The notes beneath the pieces were generated by a model. It was given only the letters and a program-made list of their open reading frames with translations. It was not told the origin of the DNA and did no database searches. A stretch of DNA of 64,000 bases from a virus. The position numbers and the translations under genes are program-made. The stretch's first letter is position 1, and every line of letters starts with the position of its first letter. This document shows, piece after piece, positions 1-8,659 of this stretch. Location: positions 186,001 through 250,000 of IMG/VR virus record IMGVR_UViG_3300044712_001255; one strand, 5' to 3'.

Positions 1-8
1 ATGAATCA

Positions 9-242
9 ATGTTTCTTGAACGTACAAGAATATGGGATCAATTTTTGTTTCCGTGGAATGGAAACGATCAATATGAACCCGGAGATCTTGTTTATCGACG
101 AGGCGATAGAAGATTGCTAGGACTTGTCATCTCGGTTGTCAATGAAGACATGACAATTTTGTGGAACAAACATAAACGCGGCGTAGGATTGCCTGTGCCT
201 GGCGTGTATGTAAATATCTTTTCCAACATAGTGCAATCGTGA
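9..242 (+). CDS. PGD-family small protein
   Basis: This 77-residue protein carries the family hallmark Y-E-P-G-D-L-V at about residues 22-28, then G-L-V-I-S-V, the same core as the minus-strand array at 10.6-26.2 kb. It is a plus-strand outlier. The promoter of the next gene overlaps its last codons. The window edge is only eight bases upstream, so the start is plausible but not proven. Function is unknown; a small SH3-like or KOW-like beta barrel is my guess from the alternating hydrophobic pattern. Confidence 0.7.
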   Translation: MFLERTRIWDQFLFPWNGNDQYEPGDLVYRRGDRRLLGLVISVVNEDMTILWNKHKRGVGLPVPGVYVNIFSNIVQS

Positions 243-259
243 TCACCAAATGATACGGT
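231..259 (+). promoter_or_regulatory. leaderless promoter of uvsE
   Basis: The -35 GTGCAA (231-236) is followed by a 17-nt spacer and -10 TACGGT (254-259), then five bases to the ATG at 265. The -35 lies inside the end of the upstream gene. Confidence 0.55.
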
Positions 260-264
260 GAATC

Positions 265-1215
265 ATGAGTTTAGGACTTTGTTGCCACTACCTGTCAGAG
301 GTTCCAAATAAACGTGGGACATATCAAAACATCCTCAAACAACGTGTGTTGCAATTGGGTCGGTGGCAGGCTGGCGCGTATAGCGAAAAGTACGTGCGAC
401 AGTTATACATCGACAATGTCAATACGTTGATTACGCAGTTGCCTGACATCTTCGAGCGTTACAAGGTATTTCGCTTTCCAAGTGGTATCTTTCCGCTTTA
501 CGATGTCGTGCCACGCGAGTGGTGGGACAATGGCGTTATTACCACGATGCTCAGCGTATTGGGTAACATTGTCAAAGCGCATGGTGTCCGCGCGACATTT
601 CATCCTGGACAATTTTGCTCTTTGACTTCTGACGATTCGCGTATCATTGCAAATTCTGTGCGCGAAATTAACCACCACGCGTGGATCTTTGATGAAATGA
701 AGTTGCCTGCCACGCCGTTTCACGCTATCAATGTGCATGGTGGAAAAAGTGATAGGCAGGAACGCCTTGCGTTCATGTTAGACACGCATTCTGTCGGTCT
801 TGATGAACATGAGTTATCATCCTCAGCGCGTGCTCGCATTACACTCGAAAATGATGAGTCATGTTACTCGGTTATTGATCTTCTTGAGATACACAAATTG
901 ACCGGCGTCCCAATTGTCTTTGACTCTCACCATCACACATTCAATGATGATGGAATTGACATGGATCTTGCTTCCAAAGCATGCAAGGCGACGTGGTTGC
1001 CAAGCGGTTGCAAGCCGCTTCAGCACATCAGTAACAGCGATCAATTGCTTTCTGAATCAGCGTCGTTTATCAAGCGTCGAGCCCACAGTGATTACATCTG
1101 GCACATTCCTGAATGCCAGAGAATTGACGTAGTTAATGATATGATTAGCCTCGACGTAGAATGCAAGATGAAGAATTTGGCTGTAGACGCCCTCCAGAGG
1201 CTGTTGACTGGATGA
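265..1215 (+). CDS. uvsE: UV damage endonuclease UvdE/UvsE
   Basis: A 316-residue TIM-barrel endonuclease of the UvdE family, which nicks DNA 5' of UV photoproducts and some abasic sites in an alternative excision-repair pathway. Visible family motifs are the LGLCC start, HPGQF at 113-117, NVHGGK at 156-161, LENDES at 194-199 and VFDSHHH at 218-224; these supply metal-binding Glu, Asp and His residues. The length is typical of the family, so the gene looks intact. There is no Shine-Dalgarno site, and a promoter lies directly in front of the ATG. A phage copy would protect or repair its own DNA, or boost host survival after UV. Confidence 0.93.
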   Translation: MSLGLCCHYLSEVPNKRGTYQNILKQRVLQLGRWQAGAYSEKYVRQLYIDNVNTLITQLPDIFERYKVFRFPSGIFPLYDVVPREWWDNGVITTMLSVLGNIVKAHGVRATFHPGQFCSLTSDDSRIIANSVREINHHAWIFDEMKLPATPFHAINVHGGKSDRQERLAFMLDTHSVGLDEHELSSSARARITLENDESCYSVIDLLEIHKLTGVPIVFDSHHHTFNDDGIDMDLASKACKATWLPSGCKPLQHISNSDQLLSESASFIKRRAHSDYIWHIPECQRIDVVNDMISLDVECKMKNLAVDALQRLLTG

Positions 1216-1256
1216 ACACAACGCTCTAAAGATAGGAAAGAAAAGGTACAATACTT

Positions 1257-1544
1257 ATGAATGCGATGTCAGCGACCCGCAACCCCGACGCAGCTTCTCT
1301 TGGTCCCAATCAGACGGAGTTTCAGATCTACGTTGGCAGTAGGTCGCTCTTGAAAGATGGGCTTCACAAGCTTCTAGACTTCACAGAACACAAGCTTCTT
1401 AGATATGCAGAGAATGTTTTTGGTACCGAGAAGTTGAACGTAATGGTCTTGATCACAGAATATCGCAAGGGAAATGTGGCAGTGTGTTGGAAGCACGGCA
1501 AGCCACACTACATCCAGGTGAAACGAGAGTCTACTGGTCGTTGA
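1257..1544 (+). CDS. hypothetical protein
   Basis: A 95-residue protein of no family I recognise. The N terminus is polar and the middle (about 25-75) has alternating hydrophobic strands ending in a basic tail. A TACAAT box ends four bases before the ATG, and a second in-frame ATG lies nine bases downstream, so the start could be either. Confidence 0.6.
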   Translation: MNAMSATRNPDAASLGPNQTEFQIYVGSRSLLKDGLHKLLDFTEHKLLRYAENVFGTEKLNVMVLITEYRKGNVAVCWKHGKPHYIQVKRESTGR

Positions 1545-1578
1545 GTACATTGATCTCAATGCGGTATAAGATTGCCGC

Positions 1579-3159
1579 ATGCTTGATGATTCAAAGTCAG
1601 ATAAGTCAACGCACGTCTTGTTTGGAGACGATGCAAAGAAAGCACTTTTAGCAGGCGCAGAGATTGTCGCCGAGGCTGTGGGTTGCACGATGGGTCCCCG
1701 CGGCAAGACAGTGTTGATTCAGCAACAGGGAAAGGCACCCGTCCTAACGAAGGACGGCGTCACCGTTGCACGATCCCTGCGTCTCAAAGATCCGGTGAAG
1801 CGCATGGGTGGCGACTTGCTTCGAGACGCAGCAACGCGCACCAATGAAGTCGCTGGTGATGGCACCACAACCGCCACAGTAATTTCGTATGCATTGATGC
1901 GCGAAAGTTACAAGCTGATCGCCGCTGGCGTTGATCCCATTGTGTTAGCAGATGACATCAAGAACGCATCAGAAGTTGCCCTGCGAACGTTGAAGGACGT
2001 TTCTCGCAAGGTTGAGACACGTGAAGACATTGAACACGTTGCGACAATCTCTGCGAATGGTGACTCTGAGATTGGCGCCATTATCGTTGATGCCCTAACG
2101 AAGGTGGGACGCGACGGCATAGTCACCGTCGAGGACGCTAAGGGCACACGCACGTCAATGGAACTCGTTGAGGGCCTGCAATTCGACAGAGGGTATCTTT
2201 CGCCATACTTTGTTACCAACAATGATCGTATGGTTGCGCAGTACTCAGATTGCCAAGTTCTTGTGACAGACAAGAAGCTGTCAACATTGAACGACCTCGT
2301 GCCCGTGTTGGAATACGTTCATCGGCAAGGGCAGTCGTTGCTCATCATAGCGGATGACATTGATGGTGATGCCTTACACGGGTTGGTGCTCAATAGAGTG
2401 AAGTCAAATCTGCGAGTCGTAGCTGTAAAGGCGCCAGGTATCGGTCCAGTGAAGGCACATATCCTAGAGGACATTGCGACTCTTGTGGGTGCACAGTTAA
2501 TCTCCGCCAAGAAGGGTACTGAGATGAAAGACGCTCCCACACTCTTGGGCACTGTGAAGAGGCTTACGGTGAGTGCAAAGGCAACCACACTTGTGGGCAC
2601 AGGAAAAACTCGAGAGGCTGTGGATGCCCGGATTGTTGACCTGCGAGCTCAGTTGGCAGACCCAACGCTCGATCCTGATGAGCGCAACTTGCTTGGTACT
2701 CGACTTGCCAGGCTCGCAGGTGGCGTCGCGGTAATCAAGGTCGGTGGAGCAACAGAACTTGAGATGGTTGAACGTCGCTATCGTATTGAAGATGCCCTGA
2801 ATGCTACGAGGGCAGCGATCGAAGAGGGATACGTTGCCGGTGGCGGAATCACGTTGATGCGAATTGCAGAGACGCTTGCCGTAGACGTGCCGTCGCTGTC
2901 TGCTGCTTGTATGGAACCACTGCGACGAATCTGTAACAATGGCGGTGTGAACTTTGACGTTGTTCGTCACAGGTGGAATGCGTTGAAGGACGCTTCACTT
3001 GGAATGGGATACAATGCAGCCACAGATGAAGTCGTGGACATGTACATGGCAGGCATCATCGACCCAGTGAAAGTGTCTAGAACAGCACTTGAAAATGCAG
3101 TGTCTGTTGCAATCGCATTTTTGACACTCGACGCAGCGATCTACGAAGACGAGGAATAA
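1579..3159 (+). CDS. groL: GroEL-like group I chaperonin
   Basis: A 526-residue chaperonin close to the usual 540-550. The ATP-binding equatorial motifs are present: G-P-R-G-K-T near 39-44, T-K-D-G-V-T-V-A near 57-64 and V-A-G-D-G-T-T-T-A-T at 91-100. The apical domain has GLQFDRGYLSPYF, and the second equatorial half has DALNATRAAIEEG plus VAGGG. The protein ends in acidic YEDEE and lacks the Gly-Met tail of bacterial GroEL. No groES-like gene is in the window, as with the single-subunit chaperonins described in some Pseudomonas jumbo phages (for example phage EL). A TATAAG box ends eight bases before the ATG and no Shine-Dalgarno is seen. The likely job is folding phage proteins. Confidence 0.95.
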   Translation: MLDDSKSDKSTHVLFGDDAKKALLAGAEIVAEAVGCTMGPRGKTVLIQQQGKAPVLTKDGVTVARSLRLKDPVKRMGGDLLRDAATRTNEVAGDGTTTATVISYALMRESYKLIAAGVDPIVLADDIKNASEVALRTLKDVSRKVETREDIEHVATISANGDSEIGAIIVDALTKVGRDGIVTVEDAKGTRTSMELVEGLQFDRGYLSPYFVTNNDRMVAQYSDCQVLVTDKKLSTLNDLVPVLEYVHRQGQSLLIIADDIDGDALHGLVLNRVKSNLRVVAVKAPGIGPVKAHILEDIATLVGAQLISAKKGTEMKDAPTLLGTVKRLTVSAKATTLVGTGKTREAVDARIVDLRAQLADPTLDPDERNLLGTRLARLAGGVAVIKVGGATELEMVERRYRIEDALNATRAAIEEGYVAGGGITLMRIAETLAVDVPSLSAACMEPLRRICNNGGVNFDVVRHRWNALKDASLGMGYNAATDEVVDMYMAGIIDPVKVSRTALENAVSVAIAFLTLDAAIYEDEE

Positions 3160-3160
3160 T

Positions 3161-3706
3161 ATGGCACAGAAACCAACACAGGCAGATTACGACGCTCTCA
3201 TCGCGGCCATGCAGGCTGAATTTCCGGGATGGCAGGTTGTCAAGAAGTCTGAATCGCCTCTCATGCAATGGATTAGACGCATTTTATTCTTCAATAAGAC
3301 GTTCATGACAAATTTCGTGACGTCATTTGGATTTTGGATGTGGACGCCTACTATGTGGGAATCGTGGAGCCTATCGACAAAGTGTGAAATTATCCGCCAT
3401 GAGCGCGAGCATTTTCGTCAACAAAAGCGTTTAGGTTTTCCTATGTTTGCGTTTCAATACCTGTTGTGGCCTCTCCCGCTGTTTTACGCAAAGAGTCGAG
3501 CTGAGTTTGAAAAGCAAGGATATGCAGAAAGCATGCGTGCTACTGCCGAATACTTTGGAGTGCAAGAGCTTGAGGACGTGGAATACCGTGAATTTGTGAT
3601 TGGTTGCTTCACAGGCCCAGACTACGGATGGATGTGGCCGTTTAGGGACGACCTCGATAAGTGGTACGACGGCATTGTCGCCGATATCAAGAAGAAGAAC
3701 AAATGA
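3161..3706 (+). CDS. putative HExxH metalloprotease-like membrane protein
   Basis: 181 residues. IIRHEREHFRQQK near 87-99 contains H-E-R-E-H, the zinc-binding HExxH signature of metallopeptidases. A hydrophobic aromatic segment (YLLWPLPLF) follows, then an Ala-Glu-Phe-Glu stretch that could give the third ligand. An aromatic stretch near 48-65 may contact the membrane. It starts one base after the groEL-like stop and overlaps the next gene by ATGA. Protease activity is inferred from the motif only. Confidence 0.6.
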   Translation: MAQKPTQADYDALIAAMQAEFPGWQVVKKSESPLMQWIRRILFFNKTFMTNFVTSFGFWMWTPTMWESWSLSTKCEIIRHEREHFRQQKRLGFPMFAFQYLLWPLPLFYAKSRAEFEKQGYAESMRATAEYFGVQELEDVEYREFVIGCFTGPDYGWMWPFRDDLDKWYDGIVADIKKKNK

Positions 3707-4158
3707 TTGAAGAGGACGCAGAGTATAAGTCTATTGATGGCGCTACGATCTATGTTTCTAGCATAGAGGTAGCTCTTACGCTGTTGCTTGCAAACATCGA
3801 TCATCTTGATCAAGTAATAAACAAGTACCAACGTGGAGAGATTGCACACCTTACGAATGAAGCGTTGGGAGCGTTTACTGGACGCAATACATGGGCAATC
3901 CTATACTCAGCGAAGCTCATTGAGCTTGTGTTGATGGCGGCCACAATTGGCGTGTGTTTCGTCATTGGATATAGCGCATTGACAACGTTGATGATTGGTG
4001 TTGCTGCAAATATTGCGTTTGCGTTGTTCGCTAGCCTTGCGTATCGAGGGTTTACGCTGTTGGCAAATCGTGCCAACGAAGCGCTTGTTAAGCGACTCGC
4101 AGAACTTAACAGGGGATACGTTATTCAGCTTAACGCATTGAAGTCAAAGGACAATTGA
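3703..4158 (+). CDS. two-helix membrane protein
   Basis: 151 residues starting at the ATG that overlaps the upstream TGA, with AAGAAG just upstream. A soluble N-terminal half is followed by a hydrophobic hairpin around residues 75-120 (two transmembrane segments) and a helical C terminus. Function unknown. It probably sits in the inner membrane, translationally coupled to the HExxH protein. Confidence 0.7.
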   Translation: MIEEDAEYKSIDGATIYVSSIEVALTLLLANIDHLDQVINKYQRGEIAHLTNEALGAFTGRNTWAILYSAKLIELVLMAATIGVCFVIGYSALTTLMIGVAANIAFALFASLAYRGFTLLANRANEALVKRLAELNRGYVIQLNALKSKDN

Positions 4159-4159
4159 T

Positions 4160-4492
4160 ATGGTGACACCTGGCGCGTTCAAACATCACGATGATGAATT
4201 GATCGAAGTTCTCACTCAACGCGTTGAAGCGCTTGAATTGATTATCGAAAACTTGTCTTCTTCAATAGAGAGACTGCAAGCACTATCAACTAAACATCAA
4301 CGTCAAGACATAGCTGATGCCGCTGCTGAATTGGGTACAGCTTTGCAGGACGTCAAGGGATTTCTGTACGTCGCGGTGACGAAGGATGTCATTATCATTT
4401 ATGCGACTCGCAAGACGTTGAAGGAAGCGCCCGCAGAGTGGCACGGGTATCCTGTTGAAGTGAAGAAGACGACGGCACCACGACCGGCGTAA
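4160..4492 (+). CDS. coiled-coil hypothetical protein
   Basis: 110 residues, with a heptad-like Leu/Ile pattern near 12-45 that suggests a coiled coil. The start follows the previous stop by one base, so it is the last gene of the groEL-like operon. No family is recognised. Confidence 0.65.
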   Translation: MVTPGAFKHHDDELIEVLTQRVEALELIIENLSSSIERLQALSTKHQRQDIADAAAELGTALQDVKGFLYVAVTKDVIIIYATRKTLKEAPAEWHGYPVEVKKTTAPRPA

Positions 4493-4640
4493 CGCTTCTA
4501 ACGGGTGGAATATCCCAACGACGTTCACATGTGACCATGTACGTGCAGTCTGCGTCTACACGTGGACCTTCGCACACTACTGCGGGACCACACACGATAT
4601 GTCCTACGCAACCCACCGTGATGGCACATGTGAACGCAAT

Positions 4641-4669
4641 GTGTAGAAAAGACAAACGCATATTAGGAT
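4641..4669 (+). promoter_or_regulatory. promoter GTGTAG-17-TAGGAT
   Basis: -35 GTGTAG (4641-4646), 17 nt, -10 TAGGAT (4664-4669), twelve bases before the ATG at 4682. The same two hexamers with the same spacing occur in front of the gene at 62803. Bases 4493-4640 hold no gene that I can see. Confidence 0.55.
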
Positions 4670-4681
4670 GAAAGTGTAAAT

Positions 4682-5722
4682 ATGAAGTACGCGTCAAAGA
4701 ATGATTCATACAATTCACGTTTGCTCAAGAAGATTGCATACGCATGTAAGTTGCCATTTGATGCAAAAGTTTTTGGTGAGTCCAAGATACCTGCGTTCAA
4801 CACGTTTCCATTCAACCCAGAATCTAAGACGGGGTTGAAAGGCGCCCAACGTTGGGCAGTGTGCGGATGGCGCGACATCTTTAAGCACGGCGATGCAATT
4901 CCATACGACGTTGTGGACAATACGCCAATCAAACTTCGGTTGATAGATCTTGAAGTTCGAAATCGAGGTGGAAGAGCTTATAAGGTATTAGATGAGCAGA
5001 ATCGTATGTTTGATCTGCGTGAAGATCAACTTATTGATACGATTAAGCTTTTTGGTATTGGGCCCGGTGGCCACTTGAACGGCGTTTTTGTGTGGGGGAT
5101 TCAAGGATCACAGATCAAGCTCGTTGTTGTTGGTGGCACACTTTATCGCGCAATGGTTGAAGGTGCCAAACTAACTGACGCTGTAAAGACGAACGCAATC
5201 ACAGCGTCGCAGCTAAAGCTTAATCATGTTTATCAACGTCGTAATGGTGATAACGTTTTCTTCGCTGGCAAAGTGATTATGCCTTTTGAGAAGACGGTAT
5301 CTTATGCGTTTTTGGAGGCGCCTTCACTCGAGCTCCCAGAATGGGAGCAAGATGAGTCCGATCGCGAAAAGTATCGTAATATGTCGTGGCGCCAAAAGTG
5401 TGCGAGATCTCACACATTTAATTACGGTTTGAACGTGCTTGTCATAAAAGATCCAAAGTTCGTTGCGCATCTCGGTGAGTCAGATATTGATTGCCAAGAG
5501 CGTATCAATTCATACGATAAAGAAAAGGTAAGTTTCAACAATCATCGTACATGTTCTCATATCCTCGCAGAGGCTGCGTATGAAAAGCAATATGGCAAAC
5601 GACCTGCGATTTCACATGGATATCGATATACTGATTACTGGGACAAGTACAGTCGTCGTGAACAAGATATACAAGATTGGGCTATGAAATTCAACGCTCT
5701 TGTCGAATGGAAAAAGGAATAA
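4682..5722 (+). CDS. hypothetical protein
   Basis: 346 residues, soluble, rich in aromatic and basic residues. No family is recognised. It is the first gene of a short run of closely spaced genes (4682-7464) that includes two membrane or lipid-anchored proteins. Confidence 0.75.
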   Translation: MKYASKNDSYNSRLLKKIAYACKLPFDAKVFGESKIPAFNTFPFNPESKTGLKGAQRWAVCGWRDIFKHGDAIPYDVVDNTPIKLRLIDLEVRNRGGRAYKVLDEQNRMFDLREDQLIDTIKLFGIGPGGHLNGVFVWGIQGSQIKLVVVGGTLYRAMVEGAKLTDAVKTNAITASQLKLNHVYQRRNGDNVFFAGKVIMPFEKTVSYAFLEAPSLELPEWEQDESDREKYRNMSWRQKCARSHTFNYGLNVLVIKDPKFVAHLGESDIDCQERINSYDKEKVSFNNHRTCSHILAEAAYEKQYGKRPAISHGYRYTDYWDKYSRREQDIQDWAMKFNALVEWKKE

Positions 5723-5726
5723 TTCT

Positions 5727-5987
5727 ATGATTGTAAAGGCTTGCGTTACGCTTGTGCTGTTGATAGTTTTCTCTGCCGTCAGCGCTGGGTTGACAACTTA
5801 TCTACAACCACTCGAAACCACGGCTGCGCTTTCGCAGGCCGCTGATGGTGCCTTGTATCAACAGACCAAGGATCTTGTTGGATGGGCACGCGTATGTCTG
5901 TATGTCATGTTTGCCGTTGCATTTTCTATGTTGTGGATCAGGGAAATAGACGCGCTCGTCAGTCGATTCTTCGGTATGTTCAAGTGA
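5727..5987 (+). CDS. small two-helix membrane protein
   Basis: 86 residues. Hydrophobic segments span about 5-25 (signal-anchor-like) and 55-75. The start is set by AAAAAGGA eight bases upstream. Function unknown; the SPFH-type lipoprotein follows 14 bases later, so the two may act together at the membrane. Confidence 0.7.
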   Translation: MIVKACVTLVLLIVFSAVSAGLTTYLQPLETTAALSQAADGALYQQTKDLVGWARVCLYVMFAVAFSMLWIREIDALVSRFFGMFK

Positions 5988-6001
5988 TCAAAGGAAACAA
6001 T

Positions 6002-6961
6002 ATGAATATGAACAAGTATGCTCTGGTTTTGCTCCCGTTTCTTCTCATCGCATGTGGGCCGGCGCCCATCAAGCCGCTAGAGAATGTGGGCCCCAACGAA
6101 ACTGCGTTTGTGATCCCGTTGGAAGGCGATGTGGCTGAACAGAAGAAGGTGAACAGCGTAGAGTATTTGAACTCCACGAAGGTGATGGCAAAGCGAATCG
6201 AAATCCCGATTCGTCAGCGTACGACGGGACGCGGTCCGGGCGCATATGAGTGGGTTCCCACTGTGCGGGTGATCAAGGTCGACAGGTCGCTTGTGACTCG
6301 TGAGTGGACGTCGATGGATCCAAAGTCTGTGACGGCCATCGCCGTAGAGTCATCTGAGTCAATCAACTTCCACGTTGGCGTCAACCTCACTGCCACAATC
6401 CTCGAGGAGGATGCTGCGACGTATCTGTATTACCACACCACTGCGACGCTCGCGGCCGTGATCGACACCAATGTGCGTGGCTTCCTACAGGGAGAGCTGT
6501 CGAAGGAGTTCGGCAGCCGGCCGCTTGAGAAGTGTAAGGAGGATAAGGGAACAATCTTCCTTGAGATTGAGAAGCGTGCGAAGGAACACTTCAAGAAGTA
6601 CGGCATCACGATTCAGTATGTTGGCAATGCAAATGGTCTGTCGTACGATGACCCGAAGATTCAGGATGCAATCAACGAGGTGGCATCTTCGCGTATGAAG
6701 GTGCAGGTTGCGATTCAGGAGAAGGCAGCTGCAGATGAGCGCAACAAGACGTTGCTTGCGTCTGCAGAGAATGAAACGAAGATCGCCCGAGAGTTTGAGA
6801 AGACTCTGACGGTTCGACAGGCGCAGTTCCAGATGCAGCTCGAAAAGATGAGGGCCGAAGCTATGATCGAGGCTGCAAAGCACCTCCCTGCGAACATCCT
6901 GCCCGCGGGTTCTGGATTGCTCATGGGTCTTGATGTTCCGAAGGTGCCGACGGCGAAGTGA
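6002..6961 (+). CDS. SPFH/band-7-like lipoprotein
   Basis: 319 residues. The N terminus is a lipoprotein signal with lipobox L-L-I-A-C (Cys 19). The central part (about 90-230) has the beta-rich then helical layout of SPFH/prohibitin domains, and a long charged coiled coil follows (about 235-300). Such proteins form membrane-attached oligomeric rings. GGAAACA lies upstream of the ATG. The SPFH call rests on overall pattern, not a decisive motif. Confidence 0.65.
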   Translation: MNMNKYALVLLPFLLIACGPAPIKPLENVGPNETAFVIPLEGDVAEQKKVNSVEYLNSTKVMAKRIEIPIRQRTTGRGPGAYEWVPTVRVIKVDRSLVTREWTSMDPKSVTAIAVESSESINFHVGVNLTATILEEDAATYLYYHTTATLAAVIDTNVRGFLQGELSKEFGSRPLEKCKEDKGTIFLEIEKRAKEHFKKYGITIQYVGNANGLSYDDPKIQDAINEVASSRMKVQVAIQEKAAADERNKTLLASAENETKIAREFEKTLTVRQAQFQMQLEKMRAEAMIEAAKHLPANILPAGSGLLMGLDVPKVPTAK

Positions 6962-6966
6962 GACTT

Positions 6967-7266
6967 ATGACTGACGAAGAACTTGCAGATGAGTTGATCG
7001 TTAGGTTGAATGGACTCATCGCCGCTCCTGTGGTGAATGATGCGCTTACTCGATTGATAGAGACACGTATCGACGTAGGCGATACGCTAGATGCTCATCC
7101 TACAATTCAAGTGAGCTCGTCTGGGTTGCTTGGCTTTCAAGGTATGTTAAATGGTATTGTGGGCGCAATGCCGGGTTGTTGCTATCGTCAGAGAGGATTT
7201 GGATTCATCACTGTAATCATGAACGATGAACGTACGCAAATAATCAGATTCGAAAGGACGAAGTGA
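6967..7266 (+). CDS. hypothetical protein
   Basis: 99 residues from the ATG at 6967; a GTG at 6958 overlapping the upstream stop is the alternative start. It has a helical N-terminal third and a beta-rich remainder. No family recognised. Confidence 0.6.
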   Translation: MTDEELADELIVRLNGLIAAPVVNDALTRLIETRIDVGDTLDAHPTIQVSSSGLLGFQGMLNGIVGAMPGCCYRQRGFGFITVIMNDERTQIIRFERTK

Positions 7267-7464
7267 ATGTGTACTGAGGACAAAGACGTCATTGACGAAG
7301 CGATCGGCATCCTGAAGGGCGCGGCAAACTGCGACGGCGCCCACCACAAGCAGTACGACATCGTTCGAGCATTGAAGGTGTTGATGGGGCCACGTGATTT
7401 TGATCTATGGACAAAGCAATTGGAAAATGAGTACGATTGCGTCCTAGATGAAGGCATTCCATGA
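7267..7464 (+). CDS. hypothetical protein
   Basis: A 65-residue acidic helical protein that starts immediately after the upstream stop (TGA-ATG). No family recognised. Confidence 0.6.
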   Translation: MCTEDKDVIDEAIGILKGAANCDGAHHKQYDIVRALKVLMGPRDFDLWTKQLENEYDCVLDEGIP

Positions 7465-7548
7465 ATTCTAGAATGCGTGGTTGAACCATTTGTTGGGTGG
7501 TGACAAAAATTGTTGATACACGAGACCCTGATTTGATAGATACTGGCC

Positions 7549-7749
7549 ATGCAAAATTTTTCAAATCTTGTATCTTATACGTGTCTGCTCGTCTTTGGAA
7601 CCATCATGCTCTACGCCTCTACGGTGGGATGTGAGTCTAACACTGCGTTTACCGCGGGAGGAGCCGCTGGTGCTTCTGGCATTGCAAGTGGTGCGGGAAT
7701 CGCTGGTGGATTGTCTGGCGGGGCTGGCGGCGGATTGAACGCTCGATAA
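7549..7749 (+). CDS. small Gly/Ala-rich putative lipoprotein
   Basis: 66 residues: a hydrophobic signal segment (about 8-24) ends in S-T-V-G-C, a possible lipobox, followed by a tail made almost only of Gly, Ala and Ser. A hairpin terminator lies 30 bases past the stop. Confidence 0.6.
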   Translation: MQNFSNLVSYTCLLVFGTIMLYASTVGCESNTAFTAGGAAGASGIASGAGIAGGLSGGAGGGLNAR

Positions 7750-7778
7750 GCAACAATCGATAGTAGTCGATAGATTGG

Positions 7779-7802
7779 ATGGGTCAAGGAAACTTGACCC
7801 AT
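7779..7802 (+). terminator. GAAA-tetraloop hairpin
   Basis: Perfect 10-bp stem ATGGGTCAAG/CTTGACCCAT closed by GAAA. There is no U-run behind it (TCGTCGTT follows), so termination is likely but not of the classic form. Confidence 0.6.
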
Positions 7803-7831
7803 TCGTCGTTAATGGTGTACGATAGTTAAAG

Positions 7832-8110
7832 GTGTTGGCCAGTCAGAACATTGTACCGGGTGACTTTGTGCTCTTCTTGGAAGACTACTTCCAAGCCAGT
7901 GGAGTTGTCATCGCTGCACTGCACGCCAATCACGGCACATACAACGCAAGCTTACACACCCAATCATTGAAGAATTTGGGACCATTGCAGTACTACGTTC
8001 TTCCAGATGGAAAAGGCGCCTATGATGGTATCATCGGTCCCTTTTGGGCGGAGGAGCTTACCAAGGTATGTGATTCAGAGGTTCCAGACCCACCCGTGCC
8101 CATCCAATAA
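7832..8110 (+). CDS. PGD-family variant
   Basis: 92 residues from a GTG start with I-V-P-G-D-F-V near 7-13, then G-V-V-I-A-A. It is longer and more divergent at the C terminus than array members. GATAGT ends five bases before the GTG, a possible leaderless promoter. Confidence 0.55.
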   Translation: MLASQNIVPGDFVLFLEDYFQASGVVIAALHANHGTYNASLHTQSLKNLGPLQYYVLPDGKGAYDGIIGPFWAEELTKVCDSEVPDPPVPIQ

Positions 8111-8137
8111 ATTGGCCAGCCCGGTATAAGGTTACCC

Positions 8138-8389
8138 TCACTGGTCCGTGTCAATTATCCTGCGCCAATTGATCCATACTGCATGTTTATCGCATCGAAA
8201 TAATACAAGGCAGTTTGCCAGCAAGACGCGCAGGTGTACTCGCCTTTCAAATTCACGAACTTCTACGACAAGGCAACGGGCGCCTGGCTCAGTCCACAGT
8301 GGTCCAACGCCACTACGATTTATCATCGCCTTGCAGAAGACAAGGTAATCACCGGGAACCGGCAGATCGTCAGACATATGAACCATCAT
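8138..8389 (-). CDS. PGD-family protein
   Basis: 83 residues with L-P-V-P-G-D-Y near 9-15 and C-L-V-V-E-V. An isolated minus-strand copy. Reading the minus strand, TTGATC, 16 nt, CACAAT and six bases lead to the ATG, a weak leaderless promoter that would fire divergently from the gene at 8413. Confidence 0.55.
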   Translation of the reverse strand: MMVHMSDDLPVPGDYLVFCKAMINRSGVGPLWTEPGARCLVVEVREFERRVHLRVLLANCLVLFRCDKHAVWINWRRIIDTDQ

Positions 8390-8412
8390 ATACCTATTGT
8401 GAGAGAATTACC

Positions 8413-8631
8413 ATGAAGATCAAGTTGGGCGCACTACGCAAGATCATTAGAGAAGAACTTGAGAGCGACATCCAACGAATGGCTAAGGGCGGCGTAGAGC
8501 TCAAGCGGCCGGTGACAACGCCAGAAGAAGAGCAACGTACTGTGCCTGACTGCGATGACGAAGACCTCAAGTTGGGTGATGACATTCTTCATGATGATCC
8601 TGACGTTGTACAACCTGTCAGAGGTGGGTAG
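8413..8631 (+). CDS. small acidic protein with N-terminal LR-helix
   Basis: 72 residues. It begins MKIKLGALRKIIREELES, one of seven or more proteins here with this helix. The rest is acidic and disordered-looking. GAGAGA lies seven bases before the ATG. I infer a possible capsid-targeted internal protein; the site I-I-R-E fits an [LI]-x-E protease signal. Confidence 0.7.
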   Translation: MKIKLGALRKIIREELESDIQRMAKGGVELKRPVTTPEEEQRTVPDCDDEDLKLGDDILHDDPDVVQPVRGG

Positions 8632-8659
8632 ATTATCCACAACAGGAAAAGGAAACTAA

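Noticed and set aside
1-117. A frame-1 ORF from base 1
   Set aside because: It overlaps the PGD-family frame at 9-242, which has the family motif.
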